NCBI GenBank assembly: GCA_949126835.1
Contig: OX421499.1
Location: 29,178,490-29,242,489, forward strand
Direction of reading: 5' to 3'
DNA length: 64,000 bases
DNA from: Anisus vortex
Taxonomy: Eukaryota > Mollusca > Gastropoda > Planorbidae
Part shown: piece by piece, positions 46,273 through 56,392 of the stretch
Numbering within the stretch: position 1 is the stretch's first letter
How the letters are laid out: each line of letters begins with the position of its first letter
Made by a program: the position numbers and the translations under genes
Notes under the pieces: model-generated
What the model was told of the DNA's origin: nothing
Database searches by the model: none
Seen by the model: the letters and a program-made list of their open reading frames with translations, nothing else

Positions 46273-49200
46273 ATGGCATTGTCAGTGTACCATGGTCGTG
46301 AAAACCAAGCGCCTTTATCTAATATTCATGAGGAAAGGTCCTCTCCTTCACAGGAGACCCCGGTAATAACCACATGCTTTCCTATTGATTTCTTGTTGGA
46401 AAAGATTGTTTGGGCACTTGGTGCTCTGGTGATCATAGGAGTCTTAAAAATAATGTTGGATTGTTATGATACGCACGGGACTAGAAAATACCAAAAAAAG
46501 AAGCTGTAAGTATTTATATAATTATAATAAGTATTTAGATTCTATATATATTCTAATAATAACTAGAGTTTCACAAAATGACCACCAAATGATGAAGATT
46601 TATTGTTTATTTAAAAAATAAAAATTGTTGATACAAAATGCTGTTTTTTTTACTTGTAGGCCCTATCAGCCCTATCATAGTCATACATAGTAGCATGTCC
46701 AAAGCCCCCTGTCAAAATGGTGGAATTCCACTGTTAGACTGCAGTGGTTGACTTTAACAGGCCGTTGCATTTAATGTAATGCATATTTGTTAAGTCTGAG
46801 AGAATGAAAGTTTAAAATATATGTATGGACATGGACAAAAAGTTTATGTTGTTTTATTTTTGTGTAAAAAATGTTAGTATTTTGCAAACAATAATGGATA
46901 AACCCGACCAAAACACCTTCCAACTGGCGTGACACAAAATGGCACTGTAATATGTAGGGCTTTGCGTTATACCTTCTCTCTTGCAATGTGAATACCAAAG
47001 TCATTTTTCATTGGATGATAACCAAATTTTGGGAGCAATTAGAGGAAACCTTACTGAGCAGTTTAGTATGTGTATATTTCCCATAAGTTCGACCAAAGCA
47101 GAGAAAAATAGTTTTAAATTTGTGTCATATTTTCTGTTTGAATTCTAAGTTATTGAGAGCCAACATTTCCTAACTATACATATATAGTTAGAATCTGTAT
47201 TTTTTCAGCTTTTTAGTGATATAATTTTTATGTTAGGATGTTTTGATCTCACTTTGGTATTAAGCCACGAAGTTGGGTACCCTAATTGAAATGACGCCTG
47301 GTCTTTGCATAGCCTTGTTATTTATATATGCAAATCATAATTTCATAAGGAAATGTCTATCCAATTAATAAGTGCAGGGCATTCTCATGAGAGTGATGCA
47401 AAAATTATGAAAATTGTACAGAAAATAAGAAAGTAATGACAATTTTTAATATTAGCCAATCGGCTTGCAATTTATTTTGCATAAAATATGCAAATTTTAT
47501 GCAAATTAGGCAATTTTTACATGCCGTGTGGAGTTTTTGAGCGCACCATTGGATTCGGCATGTCTTTTTCTTTCAGGATACCAAATTTTATCAGTTTTTA
47601 ATAACAAATGATAATGATAACTAAAAAAACACTTGCTTATTTTTGTTAAAATTGAACTCCAATGAACGGTGCCATAAAATTCTTGTTGTTCTGAGCCAAA
47701 AATGTTCTAAAAATGGTCAAAATTTACAGTCTTTAATTACACATAACTCGCTTATTATTTGTCCGAATTTTAAAAATCAAAGTGTTCTGTGATCAGCTTT
47801 CTGAGATCTATTCAGAAAACACAATAATTCAAGTAGAATTTAATAAACAAAAAAGCATGTGGACATGCTATACATAGGGCCTAGTAGGGACTGGTGCCAT
47901 TAGTCATTAGACATTAGATAGACTCTGATAGAGGACATTATATGATACCAAGTTTATGTGCCTAGGTTAATTAGAAGTAGAAGCTAAGATATGAATTTTT
48001 CAAGGTGAAGAAAACCGACCCATCTTAACAAAGAAATAAAGGGAATTTATTTTAAAAAGTGGCCTTTTCAGAATAAGTCATTAACTAAGCAAAATATACC
48101 ATCAATTATATAATAAAAAATGTTCAGCTCGACCAGCTCTATGTAAATAGCTTTAAAAAGAACTAAAAGTTTTATATTTAGGGCCTATTGCTGATTTGGC
48201 ACTTTTCTAAATGTGGGGGTGTGGCCGAGGGGGGGGGATAATTTTATAAAATCATACATATTAATATGTTGTGTTGTATATTTAAATTTAACGATGTCTG
48301 CCGCGCAAATTTTTACAAGCACTTCAATAATGAATCATTGTTAATACTGAGGAATCGCCACGGAGAAGTTTATTGTTTGTAAGGAAGGAGATATTCTATC
48401 TACTATACATTGAAGGGGGCTTCGTCGAGCTAAATATTTTTTACACAAGTTGCTTTACACAACTACGAGGATAATTTTTCAAGACTATAGTTTTACAACT
48501 CATCACTGTCACTGCTACAATCGAATATTCAGCTGGAAGATTTATTTACATGTTGCATCAGAGTCTATTCTATTTACAAATTATCGTTCTGCAATCACAA
48601 GGATTTCATCATACTACCGTTACAAGGTTTTTCAGCATTCGTACTCAAGTATATTCCTGAAATAATTTTTAACTCATACTATTGTCTAATATTTAGGACT
48701 GTGTTGTGTAGTGAATTTGGACATTCTAACACACGTAAGTTGGATCTTAATTTTTTTTTAAGTAACATTTCTAATTGATCAAGCACAATGGATGCTAATA
48801 GAATGTTTACTACTGATGAGTTAGATAGGCTAACGCTGACTCAACTCAAAGAATTGGCTCATGGCCTACAGATAACTGTTACGCAGGTTACCCCTATTCG
48901 TACTAAATTACAACAGCAGATCAGGGAGTGCCTAGCAGATAACAACCAACTAATAGTTGATGATGTTGAAACTGATCAGATATTGAGCGAGAATGACACT
49001 GAAAATGTACGTGTGGATGAAGATAATGATCAAGCATTGCAACTGAATGAACAATTAAGATTACAAATAGAACTAGCAAAAATTGCCCAGCAAGAAAGAA
49101 TACAATTAGCTGCTCAGCAAGAAAGGATAGAACTTGCTAGAATAGAAGCAGCCAAACAGGAAAGAATCGAAATGGCTAGAATAGAGCTTGAGGGCAAAAC

Positions 49201-52200
49201 GCTTAATGCTCGCCCGCCAAATAAAGAAATCTCAAACATTGAGCTGGCCAAGTATTTGCAATATGTTCCAAAATTTTCTACCCTCGACCCGGAAGATTTT
49301 TTTTTATTGCTGGAAAAAATGCTAAAGACTATGAATTTCCAAAGGATAAAATGGCATTAATTCTTAGATCGGCATTAACTGAAGGAAGGGAAAAGGACGT
49401 TGTTTTGGCACTGAGTGAACAAGAAAGCAATGACTATGAGTGTATTAAACAAAAGGTCTTACGTGTCTATGAAGGTAGACCAGAAAAATACCGAAGAGAG
49501 TTTAGAGAACTAAGAAAAAGTAGTCAACAGACCTATGCAGATTTTCTTAGGCAAAAGGAAAAATATCTGGACAGGTGGCTACGCTCCAGGAGAGTAAATA
49601 ATAACTACGAAGAATTCAAAGAGGTTATTTTGTTTGAAGAGTTCCTAAACTGCACAAGAACTGATATTAAGCTGCACATTGCAGACAGGGAGGTGGCTAA
49701 AGCTACAGAAGCAGCCAGATTGGCGGATGACTTTGTACTTTTACATCCATATCCTACAAGAGATCTCCGAGAAAACTCACAACAATCAAGAAATAAACCA
49801 GAGCAATTCAATAACCAGAGATTTAACTCTGACAGGCGGAATAAAACGGACAACTCCAATAACTTTAGGACTGTAAATAATGCAAACGATAGAAATGTGA
49901 AACCTATGAAACTTGTATGTGCCCACTGCAAGAAAGAGGGACATACTAAACAGAACTGTTTTGTACTGAATGGGAAGCCAGCAAAACCAAAACAGGTATT
50001 TGCAGCTACTTGTGTTACTCTAAGTAGAGAGGACATATTTACACCCAAACCAGTATGTGAAGCAAATGGCAATAGGAAGGCAAAAAGCGGAAGACAAAAT
50101 TTAAGAGGAAATGACGAAACCTCTAACATCAAGCTAAAAGCTAATTGTGTGACAACGAAAGATGGGTCTATTCCAATCTGCAAAGCCAAACAGAAGGAAG
50201 ATCATAGGAAAAGTAGTCAGGTAGTGAGAGAGAGTTCTCCTCACTCATGTGCTGATGGGTCAAGCGACGCACGAGAGCAAACCACATAAGAGACAAGAGA
50301 TCCGGTGGTGAAGCCAAAGAGAAGGTCGAGTTAGTGCATAAAACTGTAAAACGTAATAATGAGAATGATTGTAAACTTACATCAACTATATTTACAAACT
50401 CTAACCTAAGTCCACAGAAAACAAGCTAGCTGATGGTTGTTCAAAGATTAAGGCAGAACAGACCAGTAAATGTCCACCAGAGAACAACACTCTGAGAGAA
50501 TTCAGACCGTTCATCCATGAAGGCTATGTATCCATGCCAGGAGATGGAAGCTGTCGGAGAAAAGTTCTAATGTTGAGAGGCACGGGTGCATCCCAGTCGC
50601 TTCTTCTAGAAGGTATATTACCACTTTCCAGTGATTCATTCACAGGTAGAAAGGTACTCCTGAGAGGTGTGGAGATGGGCGAGACAAGCGTGCCACTACA
50701 CACGATACAGCTAGAAACGGAACTGATATCTGGTACTGTGGTTGTCGGAGTACAGCCAGCCCTTCCAATTGACGGTATAGCACTCCTCATTGGAAATGAC
50801 CTAGCTGGAGGTAAGGTGATATTGAATAGCATAAAGAAAGATTCAGTCTTATCATCCTTAGGCTCAGCAAAGGTACAAGACCCCAACTCGTCCAGTGACA
50901 TTGGTGTGGGCAAAATTAACACTGCACACCCCACTTGTGCCGTCACTAGGGGCATGAAACAAAGAAAGCAGCAGAAGAAAGCAGAGTCCAGAGAAGCCCA
51001 AGCGGAACAGAACTCCAGCTTGCGAGAGTCAGACATTGGCACGACTCAGTTCGCCAACCTACTCCACGGCACCACCTCCGAGACCAATATCAACATGTCT
51101 TCTAGACATCAACTCATCCAGGAACAAAAAGACGACGTGAACATTGCCAGGCTTCGTGAGCAAGCTGTCACCGAACCTGAGGCAGAGAAATTAGCAGTGT
51201 GCTACTACATAAAAGATGGCCTGCTAATGCGTAAATGGACACCACGCGACGACCAGATTAACGAAGGTTGGTCCGAAACACACCAAATCATCGTTCCAAA
51301 CCGTTATCGCAATGATATCCTGCGTATCGCTCATGATTTGCCTTATTCTGGACACATGGGAGTCTCAAAGACCTATCGTCGGGTTCTTCCCTACTTTTTC
51401 TGGCCAGGATTACATAAAGACATCGTGACATACTGCAGAAGCTGTCATTTTTGTCAGCTGATAGGCAAGCCTAATCAGAAGATACCAGTCGCTCCATTAC
51501 ACCCATTCGGGGAACCCTTCAGTGAAATCCTAATTGACTGTGTTGGTCCACTACCGAAAACCAGATCAGGACATCAGTACCTACTGACCATAATGTGTGC
51601 CTCCACAAGATTCCCTGAAGCAATTCCTCTACGGAACATCACCGCGAGAAAGGTCACTGACGCACTCGTCGAGTTCTTTACAAGATACGGGCTACCTCGG
51701 TCTATTCAGTCAGACCAGGGAACGAACTTCACGTCGAAACTGTTTGAGCAAATTATCAGTAGTCTTGGTGTTGAGCATCGAAAAGCAACTGCCTACCACC
51801 CAGAGTCGCAAGGCGCTCTCGAAAGGTTCCACCAAACGCTAAAAACAATGCTGCGTACTTACTGCACGGAGAATGAGAAAGACTGGAATACCGGTGTGCC
51901 TTTTTTGTTATTCGCTGCACGGGAAGCCGTACAGGATTCACTAGGCTTTAGTCCATTTGAACTCATATTCGGACACACGGTAAGGGGTCCACTCAAAATG
52001 TTGCAGGAATCTTTGTTGAAACAAAATGAGCAAACTGACCTGCTCACCTATGTCTTAAATTTTAAGAATAGATTATATGATGCCTATGAGGTATCAAAAA
52101 GGCATTTACAAAAGGCACAGAGCCAAATGAAAACCTGGTATGATAGGAAATCTAGGGACAGAATTTTTCAACCAGGGGAAAAAGTTTTGGTTTTCTTACC

Positions 52201-55200
52201 TATTCCCGGTCAACCCCTTTGTGCTAAATTCAGTGGTCCATATGTCATAGACTCGAGAATTGGGGAGGTTAACTATCTGATTAGAACACCTGACCGCCGG
52301 AAAACCAAGCGATTGGTACATGTAAACATGTTAAAACAGTACCATAGTAGAGAAACTGAAAAGCTAAATTGCACTAATGTATTGCCAATGGCACCAGTTG
52401 CACAGGTCAAGGGAGAGAATTCCTTAATGGTTAGTAACTTAGCCGAGAGCGAGTTTCAAACATACCAGACCACCGCGGTAGATAATGAATTTGCCGAGAG
52501 CAAAAATAAAGCATATTCTACTACGCGAAATTTCAGAATCACATTAGATAACTTATCAGATGATCAAAATGATCAGATATGTTCTTTGCTTAGTGTTTTC
52601 TCTAACATTCTCAGCAATGCACCGTATAGGGCACAACTCATTGCACAGTGTATTTCGGCATTCGAAACACTTAAAACCACTTCTTCTAGTACACCAATAT
52701 TGGGTACAAACAACGGAAAATCATAATCGGGTCTAGTTGCACAGTAAATAAGGCTTTGGTAACAATAATACCGCGATAAGGACTTGTACTTATACCGGAA
52801 CGGGTCTAGTTTCCCTAGGGAGGTGTATTCTAATGGTAACCCAATTTTGTTCGCTAAGCCAACTGTGGATGCCTTCTTGATATGATTTTTATTCTATTTT
52901 GCATGTTGTATTAAAAAGAAAATATATCTTAAAAACAATTGTGTTTTCCCCAAAACCCCATGTATATAAAACAATTTATTGAGATGTACTTTTATACACT
53001 GCACAATTATACTTTGCTAATGTACAAGAGAAAAAGTATCATAACAATTTGCAACACAAAAACTAACACGCATTAATTCAATGAGTAATGTACATTTTTA
53101 ATTGCATTTGATTATTGGTATTATTATTTTTCCCCTTATGGCGTTTATTTGTTTGTCTGTATTGTCTGTACTTATGACAACTGACAACTATGACTACTGT
53201 GAGGTGTTTTCTTTCGGTAAGTGATAAAAAACATGGTGAGTTAATCAACAATACTGAAACTTGATAGGTTTATATTTTGTTCGGTAAAAACTCAAAAAGG
53301 TCAACGTTTACACTACTAATACTAAAATAAATAGTAAAGAAACGTCTTGCACTAAAAAAGGTTCAATGTATACACTTACAAATTAAAAAGAGGTAACTTG
53401 CACTAAAAAAGGTCAATGCGTACACATCTTTAGAAAAATAATAGAGCATCCTTAAACTTGAAAACCTTTAAATCAAAAGAACTTAAAATTTTAACATAAA
53501 ATTTTAAAAAGAGAGTGATAATGGTAATGTGCTTGAGGAGTAATATCTAACAAACCTGGTTAGAACTCTAAAGTTGAACTTTAAACGGGTAGCTTAAGGT
53601 TTAAATTGGTTGCACTTACTAAAATAAATGGAAAATACTCTTTTCTTGTAAAATGGTAATTAAGAATTAAGTCAAATGTTTTCTATTAAAGAGATAAATG
53701 CTATGACTAAACTTTTAAATAAGAGTTAAACTTGAATTAAAAAAATCTTGTAAGCAATGGAAAGACTTAATACCTGAATAACTGGATATTTAAACATGAA
53801 ATGAAAGCTAAGATTTAGTTACAGAGGTAAATACTCTGAAAGCGTCAACTCAAAAGGTTATACTCTTAAGAAATTATACTCTTAAAAGGTAAAGGTTAAG
53901 TTAAAATAACATGTAACTAACTACGGTCACTTTTTTTTTTTCTTTCTTGAAAAAATTTAAGGTTAAATGAGCTGTACATTTAATCAGAGTTGTTGAATAA
54001 ATGTCTCTACGGACACTGGTATTTTACTATTTTAGGAATAACTAATTCCGTTGTAAATAAAACCACTAAACTTGCACTATAGAGAGCGAATAGCTAACGT
54101 CTTACTTGGTTAAAAATAACTATTAATGTTAAATAAATGATTATTGACGTAAACTGAATCAGTATTAATAGTACCGGTATTAATATTACGGTTACAATCA
54201 TTTTTAATGATCAATAAATCTATGGGTTAAAATAATACTTTAATATTAGAGATATAAACTCTCACACTACATCATTCATTCCTTAAAATTGTCTATAAAT
54301 AGAATAGATAAGATAAAAAGAACTAAAATATTATTAAGGTATTTGGAATATTATTAAAATATTTGGTTGTCATTAAGATTGTTAAAACCTGAGTAACCTC
54401 ATGTAGGTAAAGTTAATACTTAGGCTGGGTAAGAATCTATGACTAGTTATTATCTGATATCTGTAACAAAGGATTACTAAGTAACATGGTTGTTAAGGAA
54501 TAGATTAATGGTAAAACAAACTATAAGGAAACATGTATGAACTTAGGTAGTAACTAAGGTTGATATAAGTAACTTATGGATAGGGTAACATACAACATCC
54601 TAGTCAACAACACATCAGTATATACTCGTTATACGAAAGAAGACATCACTCTTTCGTGGACTGACGTATATGTGTTCCTGTTCTTGATTGTTTTTACTTT
54701 ATTGTGTGCATAATGACTTACCTTGTTCCTTGTTGCTATATATAAATACTTGTATTGTTTGTGCCTAATGTGCACTAATTTGTTATTGTTAAATGTGCCT
54801 AATGTGCACTAATCTTTTATTGTTAAATGCCTAATGAGCACCTATTTTGTTCCTTATAAACAATTGTACTGTTCGTGCCTAATGAGCACTACATTTTTTA
54901 TTGTGAGATGTGCTTAATGCGCACTTAAATTGTTCTATTACTTAAACTGTTTTTTTTGGACATCTATACTGACAGTCGTATTATTATTGTTAGGAAACGT
55001 GATGGCTAAAAGAAAATTCCCCATCACAGATGACAAATTTTCTTTTCTTTTTGTGGAAGGGAGGTGTTAGGTTACAGTGCATACATATTTTAAAACACCC
55101 TTTTATTAATCCCTCGACAGAGTTTATATTTTAAAATACTTTAATTGTCGGGACACGACTGTTTATTTTTCCTTCGTTGACTAAAATCTAATTAGGCTAT

Positions 55201-55851
55201 AAACGCATCACTCTTGAAACCAGCGTAAACCAGTTAGAGCTAACGCGGAGGGATATTCAATTTCGCGGGCTTCCTAGGTACTATAAAAGAAAGAGACGCG
55301 GACTACTTCTCTCTCTTCCCGCTAGGCACGATTGACAGTAGACACTATGCCTTGCTTAACCCTTTTCGCCATGTTTCACTAACATCGTTTTATTTTGCAA
55401 GTTATAATAAAGTTTCTTCATTTATTAAATTAAACAGTCAAGGAGTTGGTTTTTGAATTCATATTATTATTGAGAACAATTGAATAGTATCAGGACAAGG
55501 TTAACCAAACTTGAAAAAAATTGCTGCAGACTGTTTATCACTCTCAGAACGAAGTGAGTTCCCGCTGGCCTAAAAAAATCAAACCCTAGTCAACCGCCAA
55601 AAGAATTGGAGTGAAAGCTACAATTTAACAATATTTTTTTAATAATCTATATTTTTAGAGAAAAACAGTCTGACATGAACGGTTACTTGAGAAAACTATC
55701 TCATGACTGTTCGGATTTGGCCGATATGAAAGCCATTCGGCTCCGAATGCAACAAAGACAAGAGCAGGCTGAAGTTCAGAGACAGGCTGAAGTGCAGAGA
55801 CAGTTAGAAGAACAGCAACAAGCTGCTCTAGAAAACAACTACTATGGATAG
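46273..55851 (+). CDS. Unrecognised 141-aa single-pass membrane protein with C-terminal coiled coil (two exons)
   Basis: I do not recognise this protein. Exon 1 is 46273-46505. It ends two bases into a codon at a consensus donor (CT|GTAAGT). Exon 2 is 55659-55851, after the acceptor TATTTTTAG; its first base completes the codon and the frame runs to TAG. The joined product is 141 residues: a Ser/Pro/Glu-rich head, one transmembrane helix (IVWALGALVIIGVLKIML, about residues 45-62), a basic stop-transfer segment (RKYQKKK), then a Gln/Glu/Arg-rich helix with a repeated EVQRQ motif, ending LENNYYG. The topology suggests a small organelle or ER membrane protein with a cytosolic coiled coil. An in-frame ATG at 46210 could add 21 residues. 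The intron of about 9.15 kb contains the LTR retrotransposon. The joining is my inference from phase and splice sites. Without splicing, exon 1 would stop one codon later (TAA within the donor). Confidence 0.6.
46506..48300. other. Intronic DNA, no gene seen
   Basis: First part of the membrane-protein intron: AT-rich, with scattered short repeats and a G-run near 48229-48237. No coding signal or transposon terminus was identified with confidence. Confidence 0.5.
48788..50289 (+). pseudogene. LTR-retrotransposon gag, one frameshift
   Basis: Structural polyprotein of the element. The first segment (48788-49360) has an N-terminal part with a coiled coil of repeated QERI(E/Q)LA units. The second segment (49351-50289) continues in another frame, and a one-base indel in the A6 run at about 49314 explains the break. 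The region about 49480-49730 resembles a retroviral capsid C-terminal/SCAN-like domain (YRREFREL, WLRSRRV, ILFEEFLNCTRTDIKLHI, ATEAARLADDF). A CCHC zinc knuckle (C-x2-C-x4-H-x4-C) lies at 49918-49959. It stops before the protease, which is in a different frame. Confidence 0.8.
50408..52726 (+). pseudogene. LTR-retrotransposon pol: protease and integrase, RT core deleted
   Basis: The frame is open from about 50408 and has its first ATG at 50534. Protease-like region: LMLRGTGASQSLL, where the family has Asp-Thr-Gly, so the catalytic Asp is Gly here; then LLIGNDLAGGKV. Integrase: an HHCC zinc finger (SGHMG to CRSCHFC, about 51350-51455), catalytic core with LIDCVGPLP, SDQGTNF and Glu in SQGALERFH (D,D-35-E spacing counted), then a GPY/F module (FSGPYVIDSRIGEVNYLI). 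Downstream, about 52545-52620 looks like the segment preceding RT domains (LSDDQNDQICSLLSVFSNIL) and 52630-52700 like the RT/RNase H junction (CISAFETLKTTSSSTPIL). The RT core between them is missing. The element cannot be autonomous. Confidence 0.85.
52727..55066. other. Noncoding AT-rich stretch between pol and the 3' LTR-like segment
   Basis: About 2.3 kb without usable frames. Near 52800-52830 it has TAGTTTCCCTAGGGAGGTGT, a purine tract plus TGT that could mark a 3' LTR start. Around 53330-53420 there are repeats of CACTAAAAAAGGTTCAATG type. Around 54760-54930 there are four or so copies of a TGCCTAATGNGCACTAATTT-like phrase. It may be element DNA, a nested element or host intron. Confidence 0.45.
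54758..54935. repeat. Short imperfect tandem repeat (CCTAATGTGCACTAAT type)
   Basis: About five imperfect copies of GTGCCTAATGTGCACTAATT alternating with TTGTTATTGTTAAAT-like spacers, just upstream of the LTR-like segment. Confidence 0.6.
55067..55500 (+). repeat. LTR-like segment (3' LTR or solo LTR)
   Basis: Begins TGTTAGGTTACAG right after the purine tract GGAAGGGAGG. It has a TATA-like CTATAAAAG (about 55280), a Cys/Thr-codon-free TC-rich start region after it, and AATAAAG (about 55408), in the order expected for an LTR. The right end is uncertain (candidates near 55440 and 55495). Confidence 0.5.
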
Positions 55852-56078
55852 TTTTCAGTCGCAAATTTGTGCTTTTTTTTTTATTTCATGTTATTGAATT
55901 ATTTTTTGGGTGAATTTTTTTTTTTTTCTTCTAATTTTTTAGTTCAAAGTTAGAATTCCTTGATTTTTTTGTTAAACCATTTTTTTCATTATGCGGCAGC
56001 GACTGTTTATATTTTCATAGTGTAAACAGGTAATCAAATTAGTAAGTTAAATTGTTCATATTTCAGACATGCTAAAAC

Positions 56079-56097
56079 TGCCCCCCCCCCCCCCCCA
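56079..56097. repeat. Poly(C) tract
   Basis: About 18 consecutive C between the membrane-protein gene and the zinc-finger gene. Comparable C-runs lie at about 60575-60592 and 60636-60652. Confidence 0.9.
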
Positions 56098-56300
56098 TCC
56101 TGGAGACTTGAAACTAAAAAAAATAAGATTCTTTGTAGCAAACCTTTTGTCTTAGAGATTTTTATGTAATACTATGTACTGTACGTCACATAAACAAATT
56201 AGAACTAATTTAAGTGTTTTTTTTTTAAAACAACACATTTCTGTTTGTTCTACTGGTTTTTACAATACATTTTTGTATTGTTTTGTTTTTTATTTTGCAG

Positions 56301-56392
56301 GATGGAAACTAGATGTCTAGCTACAGTAGAGCTTTATTGAAACAGCCCAAATAAAATTTATGAAAGAAGAAGAAAGTTTTTAGCTTGTTAAA
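56301..56392 (+). promoter_or_regulatory. 5' UTR of the zinc-finger gene after a splice acceptor
   Basis: A T-rich tract ending TTTTGCAG at 56300 is a good acceptor and no long frame precedes the ATG at 56393, so a spliced 5' UTR is likely. The first exon was not identified. Confidence 0.5.

Larger units (their letters stand above)
48300..55500 (+). mobile_element. Decayed Ty3/gypsy-class LTR retrotransposon with Gmr1-like domain order
   Basis: Coding order is gag (capsid, zinc knuckle), protease, integrase, then remnants of RT and RNase H. Integrase before RT is the Gmr1-like arrangement rather than the usual PR-RT-RH-INT. The 3' side has a purine tract (GTGGAAGGGAGG) followed by an LTR-like segment from 55067. 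A second purine tract plus TGT lies at about 52818. I could not find a 5' LTR matching either; a possible 5' LTR end is TTCTAACA at about 48733, matching TGTTAG at 55067 as an inverted end. Outer limits are therefore approximate, and more than one element may be involved. No envelope gene was seen. Confidence 0.75.

Noticed and set aside
49605..50189. 194-codon minus-strand frame opposite gag
   Set aside because: A hydrophobic shadow of the gag coding strand, without independent evidence.
55659..55851. Membrane protein as a selenoprotein S or VCP-interacting relative
   Set aside because: Only the architecture (one helix plus coiled coil) is similar. I saw no sequence motif or selenocysteine signal.
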